From the NCBI RefSeq assembly GCF_027568575.1, contig NZ_JANUVP010000004.1: a DNA stretch of 64,000 nt. The stretch is one strand, 5' to 3'. Below the pieces are notes generated by a model. That model did not search any database. It was not told where the DNA came from and saw nothing but the letters and a program-made list of their open reading frames with translations. Below are positions 8,464 to 17,640 of the stretch, in pieces. The position numbers were made by a program, and so were the translations under genes. Position 1 is the stretch's first letter. Every line of letters begins with the position of its first letter. Source of the DNA: Caldifermentibacillus hisashii (lineage in GTDB: Bacteria; Bacillota; Bacilli; Bacillales; Caldibacillaceae).

Positions 8464-8690
8464 TAAAGAAAACTCGGCGACTGCCGAGCCTTTAGGTGAG
8501 AGCAGAGCCGTAGTTCAGCGAAAAAACATTTTCGCTTGCGAGGTAATGCTACCGAAGTCTTTCTAGTCACCGAAAAAATATAAAATTTTTTCGGCTGCGA
8601 TGTATTCCCGCGAAGCTTTCCTTGTGCACTTATGCGTTAGGAAAGTAGAAATTGAAAAATTTATACTTTCCTATTAGCTAAATAAAAATA
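8464..8690. repeat. Interspersed repeat, family B, copy 3, inside the clpE leader
   Basis: Nearly identical over its first 170 bases to the copy at 1934-2172 (ACTCGGCGACTGCCGAGCC, CTTGCGAGGTAATGCTACC). It differs at the 3' end, where a different hairpin-like block GGAAAGTAGAAATTG... TTTCCTATTAGC appears. It lies between the clpE promoter/operators and the clpE start, so it must be transcribed into the clpE mRNA. Confidence 0.88.
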
Positions 8691-8720
8691 GATAATTCTT
8701 TTAGTAAGGAGGTTTGCACG

Positions 8721-10862
8721 ATGTTATGTCAAAAATGTCATAAAAATGAGGCAAACATTCATTTACAATTTTACGTAAATGGAAAACAAACTGAATATGC
8801 TTTATGTCAAGAATGCTATCAAGAGGAACAAGAAAAATTAAATTCTTCTTTAAAAAATTTCATGGGAAATGCAAACCCGTTTTCACAAATGTTTGGAGGT
8901 TTTGTTCCGTTTGGCAGCCCAATTGATGGTCAAAATGGGGTAAAAACGCTAACTCGGCAAACATCCGGCGGTCGTGGTGGCTTCCTTGATCAATATGGAA
9001 AAAACTTAAATCTTGAGGCAGAAAATGGCAAAATTGACCCGGTTATTGGACGGGATGAAGAAATTAAAAAAGTAATTGAAATTTTGAACCGTCGTAACAA
9101 AAATAACCCAGTGTTAATCGGAGAACCTGGCGTTGGTAAAACAGCAGTTGTAGAAGGTTTAGCCTTGAAAATTGTTGCAGGCGATGTTCCGATGAAACTT
9201 CGGGGAAAACAAGTTTACCTGCTCGATGTCGCATCCCTCGTTGCCAACACCGGTATTCGCGGACAATTTGAAGAACGAATGAAACAATTAATTGCCGAAG
9301 TACAAAATCGACCGGAAGTGATTCTGTTTATCGACGAAATTCATTTGATTGTCGGTGCCGGTTCTGCGGAAGGTTCCATGGATGCAGGAAATATTTTAAA
9401 ACCAGCTCTTTCCAGAGGTGAACTGCAATTAATTGGTGCAACAACCTTGAAAGAGTATCGTCAAATTGAAAAAGATGCAGCTTTGGAACGGCGTTTTCAA
9501 CCGGTTCAAGTTCATGAACCTTCAGTCGATGAAACAATTACAATATTGATGGGATTGAAACCGAAGTATGAAGAATATCATCAAGTAAAATACTCTGACG
9601 AAGCCGTTCGTGCTTGTGTCAACTTGTCTCATCGCTATATTCAAGACCGCTACTTACCGGACAAAGCGATTGACTTACTTGACGAAGCCGGTTCTAAAAT
9701 GAATCTCGAATCAAAAACATTAACACCGGCTTATATTGAAGAACGCTTAAAACAAATTGCCGTAGAAAAACAACAAGCCCTACAAGCTGAAAACTATGAA
9801 CTGGCTGCAAAATTACGTGATGAAGAACAAACACTGGAAAATCAAGGCAGCCAAGCAAAAGATGCAGCTACACCAATTATCAATGTTGATTTGATTCAAC
9901 AAATTGTTGAGGAAAAAACCGGTATCCCGGTTGGCAAAATCCAAGCCGATGAACAACAAAAATTAAAACATATTGAAGAAAACTTAGCTGCAAAAGTAAT
10001 TGGTCAGGCCGATGCGGTTCGTCAAGTAGCTAAAGCCATTCGCCGCAGTCGGGCCGGATTAAAAGCAAAAAACCGTCCAATCGGTTCGTTCCTCTTTATC
10101 GGTCCTACCGGTGTTGGGAAAACTGAATTGGCCAAAACCCTTGCCGAAGAATTATTCGGTACAAAAGACGCAATGATTCGCTTGGACATGAGTGAATATA
10201 TGGAAAAACACAGCGTCTCTAAATTAATCGGTTCACCGCCTGGCTATGTTGGTCATGAAGAAGCAGGTCAATTAACGGAAAAAGTCCGGAGAAATCCGTA
10301 TAGCTTAATATTATTGGATGAAATCGAAAAAGCACATCCGGATGTTTTACACATGTTCCTGCAAATTTTGGATGACGGGCGTTTAACAGACAGCCAAGGT
10401 AGAACCGTAAGCTTTAAAAACACGGTTATTATTATGACAAGTAATGCAGGTCAACATATAAAGGATATTCGCGTCGGTTTCGGTATATCTGATCAAACGG
10501 ATGAATCATCAGTAGTTGAACAATTACGTGATTACTTCAAACCGGAATTTCTAAATCGGTTTGATTCCATTGTTCGATTCCATTCATTATCAAAAGAAGA
10601 TTTGTTACAAATTGTCGATTTAATGTTAGCTGAAGTTGTAAATCAATTAAAAGAAGATAATAAAACAATTACTGTTAGTCAGGAAGTGAAAGAAAAACTG
10701 GTTGACCTTGGCTACAATCCTTCTTTCGGTGCACGGCCATTACGTCGGACCATTCAAGAGCAATTGGAAGATAATATTGCCGATTTCATTCTCGATGAAC
10801 CGGACGTACACCATTTGAAGGCAATACTTGAAAATGGCGAAATCGTTATAAATGCTGAGTAA
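8721..10862 (+). CDS. clpE: ATP-dependent protease ATPase subunit ClpE
   Basis: 713 residues. The N-terminal zinc finger (C3, C6, C29, C32: CQKC and CQEC) marks ClpE. A linker and the first AAA+ domain follow (GEPGVGKT at about 134, FIDEIH), then a UVR coiled segment near 350-375 and the second AAA+ domain (GPTGVGKTE at about 461, LLDEIEKAHPD). The C-terminal D2 domain contains FGARPLRRTIQ. ClpE unfolds damaged proteins for ClpP during heat stress and helps restore CtsR repression. AAGGAGG lies 9 bases before the ATG. The CtsR boxes lie upstream, separated by a family B repeat. Confidence 0.97.
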   Translation: MLCQKCHKNEANIHLQFYVNGKQTEYALCQECYQEEQEKLNSSLKNFMGNANPFSQMFGGFVPFGSPIDGQNGVKTLTRQTSGGRGGFLDQYGKNLNLEAENGKIDPVIGRDEEIKKVIEILNRRNKNNPVLIGEPGVGKTAVVEGLALKIVAGDVPMKLRGKQVYLLDVASLVANTGIRGQFEERMKQLIAEVQNRPEVILFIDEIHLIVGAGSAEGSMDAGNILKPALSRGELQLIGATTLKEYRQIEKDAALERRFQPVQVHEPSVDETITILMGLKPKYEEYHQVKYSDEAVRACVNLSHRYIQDRYLPDKAIDLLDEAGSKMNLESKTLTPAYIEERLKQIAVEKQQALQAENYELAAKLRDEEQTLENQGSQAKDAATPIINVDLIQQIVEEKTGIPVGKIQADEQQKLKHIEENLAAKVIGQADAVRQVAKAIRRSRAGLKAKNRPIGSFLFIGPTGVGKTELAKTLAEELFGTKDAMIRLDMSEYMEKHSVSKLIGSPPGYVGHEEAGQLTEKVRRNPYSLILLDEIEKAHPDVLHMFLQILDDGRLTDSQGRTVSFKNTVIIMTSNAGQHIKDIRVGFGISDQTDESSVVEQLRDYFKPEFLNRFDSIVRFHSLSKEDLLQIVDLMLAEVVNQLKEDNKTITVSQEVKEKLVDLGYNPSFGARPLRRTIQEQLEDNIADFILDEPDVHHLKAILENGEIVINAE

Positions 10863-10905
10863 AAAAAAGGTATGGAATCGTTATTGATTCCATACCTTTT
10901 TTATG
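10863..10905 (+). terminator. clpE terminator
   Basis: AAAGGTATGGAATC pairs with GATTCCATACCTTT around a 6-base loop and runs into TTTTTT, starting at the stop codon. Confidence 0.93.
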
Positions 10906-11015
10906 AAGAATCCCCTTTTTTTGTCAATCATGCTAATGTCCCAGAATATAGGGTATTTATGAAAACACCCGCTAGTCGAGAGAATGGAGTTGTTATGAAT
11001 TAATTTCCGTTCTTC

Positions 11016-11255
11016 CTATGCTGTTAGGGAAGAAAGATCAGGGTGGGCATTTATACTAAAACTAGCGGTGGGGTACTCCCTGATCTTAGGAATTCGAAAA
11101 AAACGTTGATATTTATTTAGTAAATTGTCTAGTTCTTGGCTAGACTTTAACGTCTTTTCATTGGTAAAGCCATATTGTTTAGCTATTTCAATCATTTGTT
11201 CACGTTTTTTCTTAATCTGTTCTTCCATTTCTCTTTTGGTCATTTCTTCATCCAC
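11016..11255 (-). CDS. Spo0E-like aspartyl-phosphate phosphatase
   Basis: 79 residues. The signature SSQELDNLLNKYQRF near residues 38-52 is the Spo0E/YisI/YnzD family motif (SQELD). It is preceded by helix EQMIEIAKQYGFTNEKTL, giving the expected helical hairpin. Family members dephosphorylate Spo0A-P and so delay sporulation. Translation starts at GTG (11253-11255), 9 bases after AGGAGG. The tail beyond the motif is longer than in most members and its role is unclear. Confidence 0.85.
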   Translation of the reverse strand: MDEEMTKREMEEQIKKKREQMIEIAKQYGFTNEKTLKSSQELDNLLNKYQRFFRIPKIREYPTASFSINAHPDLSSLTA

Positions 11256-11592
11256 TTTTGTAATCCTCCTACTTTATCCTCTCATCCAATAAAATTTTGT
11301 TCCTATGACATTTAACCAAAATTATTACATAATGTAAAGAGAATCGGCAAAAATAGACAAAATATTCCCTTTTCACCTTATTTATTGAGATTACATCCCC
11401 ATTAATTTAGTGTCACTATATTTCCAGACAATATAGAATGTTAAATTCCTTTTACAAGCAGGATTGAATTTTATAGAAATAGTAACCTACTTATAATTTA
11501 TATCGGCAAATAATGAATGTATAATATATTATTAGTTATTTCTTAAACCGCCTCAAGAACAGTTATTAAAATAAAAATAGGAGGTTTTTCCA
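11256..11592. other. Intergenic region between divergent spo0E-like gene and acyltransferase gene
   Basis: AT-rich with no open frame worth calling. A TATAAT at 11520-11525 could be a -10 box for the acyltransferase gene, but no good -35 is present at the right distance. Confidence 0.4.
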
Positions 11593-12615
11593 TTGAGTAA
11601 ACAGCGTGATTATTATTTTGATAATGGAAAGTTCCTGTTAATTTTCTTTGTTGTGTTTGGCCATTTAATTCGTTCCTATATTGAAGATAATGAAATTTTA
11701 TATGCCCTGTATAAAACAATCTATTCCTTTCACATGCCGGCTTTTATATTGGTATCCGGCTATTTTGCCAAAGGATATTTTGAAAAAGGATATTTCACGA
11801 AATTAGTCAAAAAATTGCTCGTTCCATACTTGATTTTTCAAATTATTTATTCGGTATACTATTATTTCTTACTTAGTGAGAAAAGCTTATCCATTAATAT
11901 ATTTAATCCTGAATGGTCTTTATGGTTTTTAGTTAGTTTATTTTGCTGGCATTTGTTATTGCTATTATTTGCAAAAATGAATCAGCCGTTTGGGTTTATC
12001 CTTTCTATAATCATTGGAATTTTGATTGGATATATTGATTTTATTGATGAGTATTTGAGCCTTTCCAGAACTTTTGTCTTCTTCCCGTTCTTTCTGCTCG
12101 GTTATTATTTAAAACGGAAACATTTTTATTGGTTAAAATCGAAAGTCGCTATAAGTTCTGCTACTATTATTATAACTTCGGTGTTTGTCCTTTTCTATCT
12201 GTTTCCTTTAATGGATTTTGAATGGTTATTCGGTTCTAAGCCATACAATCATTTTGAGACAGATATGACTTTCGCATGGTTGCAAAGACTGTTCATTTAT
12301 GGAGTCAGTTTAATTACCGTGTTTAGCTTTTGGGCATTCGTTCCAAGACAGCATTATTTCTTTACAAAAATTGGAAGATACACGTTGTATATCTATTTAT
12401 TACACGGTTTTATTATTAAATATTTCCGTGGTTCAGATTGGGAAAAGTGGATTGCTAAAAATCATTCCGTTTGGATTTTAGCAGTTTTCGCTCTCAGTTT
12501 GACTTTACTGTTGTCGAGTAAATTCGTGCGTGTCCTGACCCAACCAATTATTGAATTTAAATTAGCAAATTGGTTTTCCTTGTTTAAACAATTTAACAGA
12601 AGATTATTTTCATAG
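11593..12615 (+). CDS. Acyltransferase family 3 integral membrane protein
   Basis: 340 residues and about ten membrane helices. The family-3 acyltransferase N-terminus is seen in YYFDNGKFLLIFFVVFGHLI (FGH histidine near residue 23) followed by SFHMPAFILVSGYFAKG. These proteins transfer acetyl or acyl groups to sugars of envelope polymers; the acceptor is not predictable here. Translation starts at TTG with AGGAGG 8 bases upstream. B. subtilis has a similar protein (YkrP) close to ktrD and sspD, and both are also found nearby here. Confidence 0.85.
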   Translation: MSKQRDYYFDNGKFLLIFFVVFGHLIRSYIEDNEILYALYKTIYSFHMPAFILVSGYFAKGYFEKGYFTKLVKKLLVPYLIFQIIYSVYYYFLLSEKSLSINIFNPEWSLWFLVSLFCWHLLLLLFAKMNQPFGFILSIIIGILIGYIDFIDEYLSLSRTFVFFPFFLLGYYLKRKHFYWLKSKVAISSATIIITSVFVLFYLFPLMDFEWLFGSKPYNHFETDMTFAWLQRLFIYGVSLITVFSFWAFVPRQHYFFTKIGRYTLYIYLLHGFIIKYFRGSDWEKWIAKNHSVWILAVFALSLTLLLSSKFVRVLTQPIIEFKLANWFSLFKQFNRRLFS

Positions 12616-12830
12616 TTGATTTATAAGGAATACATGCAGCTTATTCTTCTATGCTGCTTTCTCATTGACTAAAATCTTCAAGTGAGTGTTTGACACACGA
12701 GTAATAGTGGTAATCATACCTAGCAAGCAAAAAAGATTTATGCTAGTATAAGGGAGTGGATTTTTTAGTGAACTTTGGTTAATCCATCTAATCAATGATG
12801 TAAATCTTTTTGAAGCAGGTGAAATTTGTT

Positions 12831-14732
12831 ATGTGTGGTTTTATTGGCTGTGTCCATGAAGAGGCACAGAGTTACAGCAACGAACAAATCAATCAGTTTA
12901 AAAAAATGAACGATATCATTACCCATCGCGGTCCCAATGATGAAGGTTTCTTTTATGATGAACATGTTCAATTCGGGTTTCGGCGATTAAGTATCATAGA
13001 TCTCGATAATGGGCACCAGCCGCTCTCCTATGAAAATGAGCGATACTGGATTATTTTTAACGGCGAAGTTTACAACTATATTGAAATTAGAGATGATTTA
13101 ATTAAACAAGGACTCTCTTTTGAAACAGAAACAGATACTGAAGTGGTGATTGCTCTATACAGTCTGGAGAAAGAAAAGGCCGTAAAAAAACTTCGCGGCA
13201 TGTTTTCATTTGTCATATGGGATAAACAAGAAAAAACATTATTTGGTGCAAGAGATCCGTTTGGAATTAAACCGTTTTTCTATTGTTTGGATGGTGACCG
13301 GATGTTTTTTGGCTCTGAAAAGAAAAGTATCCTTATGGCACTTGAAAATGATGTATTAGATTATGAAGCATTGCAACATTATTTCACTTATCAATTCGTA
13401 CCGGAACCCCTCTCCATGCATGAGGGGATAAAAAAACTGGAACCCGGCCATTATTTTACAAAAAAAATTGGCGAACCAATCGATATCAAACAATACTGGC
13501 GTGCTTCATTCCATCCGGTACATAAATCGGAGGAAGAATGGATCAAAGAAATACGTGAAGTATTATATGATTCGGTCCGTTTACACATGAGAAGCGATGT
13601 TCCGGTCGGATCCTTCCTGTCCGGCGGGATTGATTCGTCAATCATCGCTTCCATTGCAAAGGAATTTCACCCATCCATCCAAACATTCTCGGTTGGCTTT
13701 GAACGGGAAGGATATAGTGAAATCGATGTAGCAAAAGAAACAGCAGAAAAAATCGGTGTTGAAAATATTAGCTATGTTATTACACCGGAAGAATATATGA
13801 AAGAGTTACCGAAAATTATGTGGCATATGGATGACCCGTTAGCAGACCCGGCTTGTGTACCGCTTTATTTTGTCGCCAGGGAAGCAAGTAAATATGTGAC
13901 TGTTGTCCTTTCCGGAGAAGGTTCTGATGAATTGTTCGGGGGTTATAATATATACCGTGAGCCACAATCGCTGAGGGTGTTTAACCGAATGCCCGGATTT
14001 TTAAAATCATTTTTAAAATTAATTGCACAAATCATGCCTGAGGGGATGCGTGGGAAGAGCTTTATTGAACGCGGTGTAACACCGATGGAAGATCGGTATA
14101 TCGGTAATGCAAAAATGTTCACTGAAAAAGAAAAGCGGAGTCTGCTCAATGTGTACAATCCAAATATTAATTATCTTGATATCACACGCCCTTTATATGA
14201 AGAAAATAAAGGTAACGACCCGGTAGAACGAATGCAACATATTGATATCCATACATGGCTTCGCGGCGATATTTTATTAAAAGCGGATAAAACAACGATG
14301 GCCCATTCATTGGAATTGCGCGTCCCATTTATGGATAAAGCTGTTTTTGATGTCGCTTCAAGAATCCCATCAAGCTTAAAAACAGCCAATGGAACAACGA
14401 AGTATATTTTACGGAAAGCAGTTGAAGGGATTGTTCCTGACCATGTCTTAGATCGAAAAAAACTTGGCTTTCCTGTTCCAATCCGCCATTGGTTAAAAAA
14501 TGAAATGAACGATTGGGCAAAAAATTTAATTAAGGAAAGTGATACAGATCATTTAATTAACAAAAAGTATGTGCTCGATTTACTGGATGCCCATTGTGCG
14601 GGAAAAGGCGATTACAGTCGAAAAATCTGGACCGTTTTAATGTTTATGCTTTGGCACCAAATTTATATTGAAAAAAAATATTCCTTTGAACAGGAAGTCT
14701 TCCGTGAAAAAAGTCCGGTAAAAGCGAATTAA
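12831..14732 (+). CDS. asnO: Asparagine synthase (glutamine-hydrolysing)
   Basis: 633 residues. The start is taken at 12831, because the mature N-terminus must expose Cys2 (MCGFIGCV) as the glutaminase nucleophile; the frame itself opens 7 codons earlier. The amidotransferase domain shows HRGPNDEG and RLSIIDL. The synthetase domain carries the pyrophosphate loop SFLSGGIDSSI near residue 262. Of the B. subtilis paralogues it reads closest to AsnO (FGFRRLSIID, ENERYWIIFNGEVYNY). It converts aspartate to asparagine in the cytoplasm. It is monocistronic and ends at a strong terminator. Confidence 0.92.
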   Translation: MCGFIGCVHEEAQSYSNEQINQFKKMNDIITHRGPNDEGFFYDEHVQFGFRRLSIIDLDNGHQPLSYENERYWIIFNGEVYNYIEIRDDLIKQGLSFETETDTEVVIALYSLEKEKAVKKLRGMFSFVIWDKQEKTLFGARDPFGIKPFFYCLDGDRMFFGSEKKSILMALENDVLDYEALQHYFTYQFVPEPLSMHEGIKKLEPGHYFTKKIGEPIDIKQYWRASFHPVHKSEEEWIKEIREVLYDSVRLHMRSDVPVGSFLSGGIDSSIIASIAKEFHPSIQTFSVGFEREGYSEIDVAKETAEKIGVENISYVITPEEYMKELPKIMWHMDDPLADPACVPLYFVAREASKYVTVVLSGEGSDELFGGYNIYREPQSLRVFNRMPGFLKSFLKLIAQIMPEGMRGKSFIERGVTPMEDRYIGNAKMFTEKEKRSLLNVYNPNINYLDITRPLYEENKGNDPVERMQHIDIHTWLRGDILLKADKTTMAHSLELRVPFMDKAVFDVASRIPSSLKTANGTTKYILRKAVEGIVPDHVLDRKKLGFPVPIRHWLKNEMNDWAKNLIKESDTDHLINKKYVLDLLDAHCAGKGDYSRKIWTVLMFMLWHQIYIEKKYSFEQEVFREKSPVKAN

Positions 14733-14748
14733 TGTCCAAGAAAAAAGA

Positions 14749-14790
14749 CAAGGCAGTAACAGGAATCATCCATCTTGTTACTGCCTTTTT
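14749..14790 (+). terminator. asnO terminator
   Basis: AAGGCAGTAACA pairs with TGTTACTGCCTT followed by TTT, 17 bases after the stop. Confidence 0.9.
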
Positions 14791-14840
14791 GGATAGATAA
14801 AGCATAGGAAAGTTAATTCACATGTTCTTTTTTCAAATAC

Positions 14841-15680
14841 TTATTCAAACGGTAATATGGTTATTGCTTGACTTCCCATTTGCACCCATGCCTCTTTGAA
14901 ATCTTGGATGGGTGCTGTTTTATTTTTAATCCCTGTCAATGGATCATTAAAATAAATAAATTGATCATCATATCCTGTGACTAAGACGGAATGCTCTTTA
15001 CTCGTCACTTTTACCGTACCTGATGGCGTTTCCCATGTTTGAAACAGATTCTCGGAAATTTTTTGATAAGCTGTATTTATAATGACCCAAACCGGTTGTT
15101 CTGCGGATAACGGAATCTTTAATTTTTCAAAGTCGGAACCGGTCATATCGATAATTCTCCCCGGCAAATACTGTTCCGCCAACTCTCGGATCGGCTCATG
15201 AAAAACACCGAGACCCGGGTTTTTCAGGCTATACATATCACCAACAAAACCATCATGTGGATTTCCGAAATACACCTTTCCTCCTGAGACGGAATAAGGG
15301 GTCGGATCCTTTTTCACCTCATTCGCCAGCGTCATTTTATCAACATTTTCACCGGCAAATTGAAGCAACATAGCCAAACTTGTTACTTCACATCCTCTTG
15401 GAAGTTCCGGGTATTGCTTAATCAAAGGTGCATCAATAATGACCGATCCCTTTATTTTTACAATGGAAAACTCATTCAATACTTCCTCTTCTCTTTGATT
15501 TTGACTATTGTTGATTCCAATTGCATTAGCAATATACTCAAATTTTCCATCCTTAACAAAATTTATTAGAAAAAGCGAAAAGACTACGAGGAGAAGACTA
15601 AATCCCAAGAGTATTCCTTTTTTTGTCCTTAAAAAAAATTGACAAACGAACAGTAAAATTAATAATAATAGAAGTAGCAT
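14841..15680 (-). CDS. Membrane-anchored C39-family cysteine peptidase (YvpB-like)
   Basis: 279 residues. Two hydrophobic helices at residues 1-18 and 24-42 anchor the protein. The C39-like peptidase domain follows, with the nucleophile in LPRGCEVTSLAML, the histidine in KEHSVLVTGYDD and the aspartate in FNDPLTG. The start at 15680 is chosen because GGAGG lies 5 bases upstream. The longer frame to 15749 has no such site. The catalytic domain is probably outside the membrane; the substrate is unknown. It runs in the same direction as ktrD, about 110 bases downstream of it. Confidence 0.82.
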   Translation of the reverse strand: MLLLLLLILLFVCQFFLRTKKGILLGFSLLLVVFSLFLINFVKDGKFEYIANAIGINNSQNQREEEVLNEFSIVKIKGSVIIDAPLIKQYPELPRGCEVTSLAMLLQFAGENVDKMTLANEVKKDPTPYSVSGGKVYFGNPHDGFVGDMYSLKNPGLGVFHEPIRELAEQYLPGRIIDMTGSDFEKLKIPLSAEQPVWVIINTAYQKISENLFQTWETPSGTVKVTSKEHSVLVTGYDDQFIYFNDPLTGIKNKTAPIQDFKEAWVQMGSQAITILPFE

Positions 15681-15788
15681 GATATCCTCCAAGCGCCTAT
15701 CTATTTTCATATACTCGGTCACACGTCTAAATCCAGCCATAAATTTCACGGTTTAAAAGGAACCTGCACAATCAGTCACACGATTAAA

Positions 15789-17138
15789 TCAGCCAATAAT
15801 CACCCGTTCTTTCGGATAATGGAAATTTTCCTTTTTCTCCTTCCCACCAATCATTAATAAAAATGTCAAAATGCCGACACGACCAATAAACATAAGCAAC
15901 ATAATGATAATTTTTCCAATGTTCGATAACTCAGCGGTAATCCCTAGCGACATACCGGAAGTTCCAAAAGCCGAACAAACTTCAAATATTAGGGTGATTA
16001 CCGGAACATCCTCAGTAAAGCATAATAAGACAACTGAACCAAAGCAAACCATTACAGCAAAAATGGATACAACAAAAGCTTTTACAACATCCCCTTCATG
16101 AATTTCCCTTTTAAATATTTTTATTGCTTGATTTCCTCGGGAATAATGATAAAGAAATAAAATAATGATGGCAAACGTCGTTGTACGAATACCGCCACCA
16201 ACCGAACTGGGAGAAGCACCAATAAACATTAAACAACTCAATAACATTAAAGTGGCATCCGACAAATGCGTAAGGTCAAGTGTTACAAGCCCACCGCTTC
16301 TTGTTGATACCGATTGAAAAAACGCATAAAACAATGATTCATGCCAGATTTTATCATGTAAAAAATGATTCCACTCAAACAATAAAAAGCCGAGACCCCC
16401 GAATAGAACCAAGATTAAATACATAAGTGTTGCGATTTTTGTATACAAAGTAAAATGAAAGGTCTCTTTCCTCTTTTTAAAGTAATTCACAACTTCGATT
16501 AAAACCGGAAATCCAATGGCACCTAAAGTAATTAAAACCATATGGATAAATTGAACAAAATAATCGTTGGCAAAAGGAATTAATGAAGATCCGGTAATAT
16601 CAAATCCAGCATTCGTTGTAGCCGTGACCGAAGAAAATAATCCATGCAAGTATGCTTCCTGCCAAGTTGGGTAATAATTCAAATAGTATGTTCCTAATAT
16701 AAGTGCACCCATTAATTCAATCATAATAAAGACGACAAGCAGTTGCTTCAACAAGCGGACGAGTCCGGATAGATTCATTTGGTTCTGGTCGGTCATGATT
16801 AATCGCCGTTCCCTTAGCCCGATTTTTTTCCCTAATACCATCCAGAAAAAGGTGCCTAAAGCCATGATACCGACACCGCCAATTTGTAAAATAAAAATAA
16901 GGATAAAAAGTCCGGTGGTTGTAAACGTCTCGGCAAAATTTACCGTAGTCAATCCGGTTACACTTACAGCACTGACAGCCGTAAAAAGGGCATCCATAAA
17001 CGTCCAGTGTGCATGGTTCTTAATAGCCACCGGTAAACACAATAACAGTGTGGAAATGATAACGACGATGATATAATAGCCGACAATCATTTGGGCAGGT
17101 CGTAAGTTGTTCATTAAAGTTTGAAATTTTTCCCGCAT
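15789..17138 (-). CDS. ktrD: Ktr potassium uptake system membrane subunit
   Basis: 449 residues, the same length as B. subtilis KtrD (YkrM). It has eight membrane helices in four M1-P-M2 repeats. The selectivity-filter turns are visible, for example SVSVTGLTT, TATTNAGFD and FIGASPSSVGGG. The ending YHYPKERVIIG is a family hallmark. KtrD pairs with a cytoplasmic KtrC RCK subunit encoded elsewhere to import K+ with Na+ for osmoadaptation. AAAGGG lies 9 bases before the ATG. Confidence 0.95.
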   Translation of the reverse strand: MREKFQTLMNNLRPAQMIVGYYIIVVIISTLLLCLPVAIKNHAHWTFMDALFTAVSAVSVTGLTTVNFAETFTTTGLFILIFILQIGGVGIMALGTFFWMVLGKKIGLRERRLIMTDQNQMNLSGLVRLLKQLLVVFIMIELMGALILGTYYLNYYPTWQEAYLHGLFSSVTATTNAGFDITGSSLIPFANDYFVQFIHMVLITLGAIGFPVLIEVVNYFKKRKETFHFTLYTKIATLMYLILVLFGGLGFLLFEWNHFLHDKIWHESLFYAFFQSVSTRSGGLVTLDLTHLSDATLMLLSCLMFIGASPSSVGGGIRTTTFAIIILFLYHYSRGNQAIKIFKREIHEGDVVKAFVVSIFAVMVCFGSVVLLCFTEDVPVITLIFEVCSAFGTSGMSLGITAELSNIGKIIIMLLMFIGRVGILTFLLMIGGKEKKENFHYPKERVIIG

Positions 17139-17251
17139 TTAAAAGTCCCTTTCAAGTAAAAACTATTGTTCATAATGGAAACTATACAGTTTAAAACAGT
17201 ATGTATCACCTTATTTTATCTAACTTAAGAATGGTAGTCAAAACTTGCCAT

Positions 17252-17280
17252 AAATGTTCCCACTTAACCGATCCATACTA
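17252..17280 (+). promoter_or_regulatory. Sigma-G type promoter of SASP gene
   Basis: AAATG (17252-17256), 17 bases, CATACTA (17274-17280). The -10 box is a perfect match to the sigma-F/G consensus CATnnTA, and the -35 has four of five positions. It fits forespore expression of the SASP gene that starts 32 bases downstream. Confidence 0.65.
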
Positions 17281-17311
17281 AAAATAAATCGGAAAAAAGG
17301 TGGTGAATAAC

Positions 17312-17509
17312 ATGGCTCGTTCCTCAAATAAATTATTAGTACCTGGTGTTCAGCAATTTCTCGACCAGGTAAAATATGAAATTGCTGAAGAGTTTGGAGT
17401 TCAACTTGGCGCAAATACTGTATCACGCGCAAACGGATCTGTTGGCGGTGAAATCACGAAACGTCTCGTCCAGCAAGCACAATCACAACTTTCTAACAAA
17501 AATGAATAA
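17312..17509 (+). CDS. Alpha/beta-type small acid-soluble spore protein
   Basis: 65 residues. It binds and protects DNA in the dormant spore. The GPR protease site lies in YEIAEEFGV (residues 23-31), followed by GANTVSRANGSVGGEITKRL, the second conserved DNA-binding block. The start is the ATG at 17312; GTG codons just upstream are part of the AAGGTGG ribosome site. Proximity to ktrD recalls B. subtilis sspD, but paralogues are too alike to assign the letter. Confidence 0.95.
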   Translation: MARSSNKLLVPGVQQFLDQVKYEIAEEFGVQLGANTVSRANGSVGGEITKRLVQQAQSQLSNKNE

Positions 17510-17521
17510 AACTTGAAAAAA

Positions 17522-17556
17522 AGAAAAGCCCATTCAATAAACGGATGGGCCTTTCA
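17522..17556 (+). terminator. SASP gene terminator
   Basis: AAAGCCCATTC pairs with GGATGGGCCTTT around a short loop, 12 bases after the stop. The T tract is short. Confidence 0.75.
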
Positions 17557-17640
17557 ATTTGTTCATATGTTATCAGTAGCTACTGTTTACCTATTCATGG
17601 TAACTAGAGCTGATTCTTTTTTATCAAAAAAGGAACTCAA

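Noticed and set aside
8312..8566. 84-residue open frame upstream of clpE
   Set aside because: It crosses the clpE promoter, the CtsR operators and the family B repeat. Its C-terminal part is just a translation of the repeat and it has no ribosome site.
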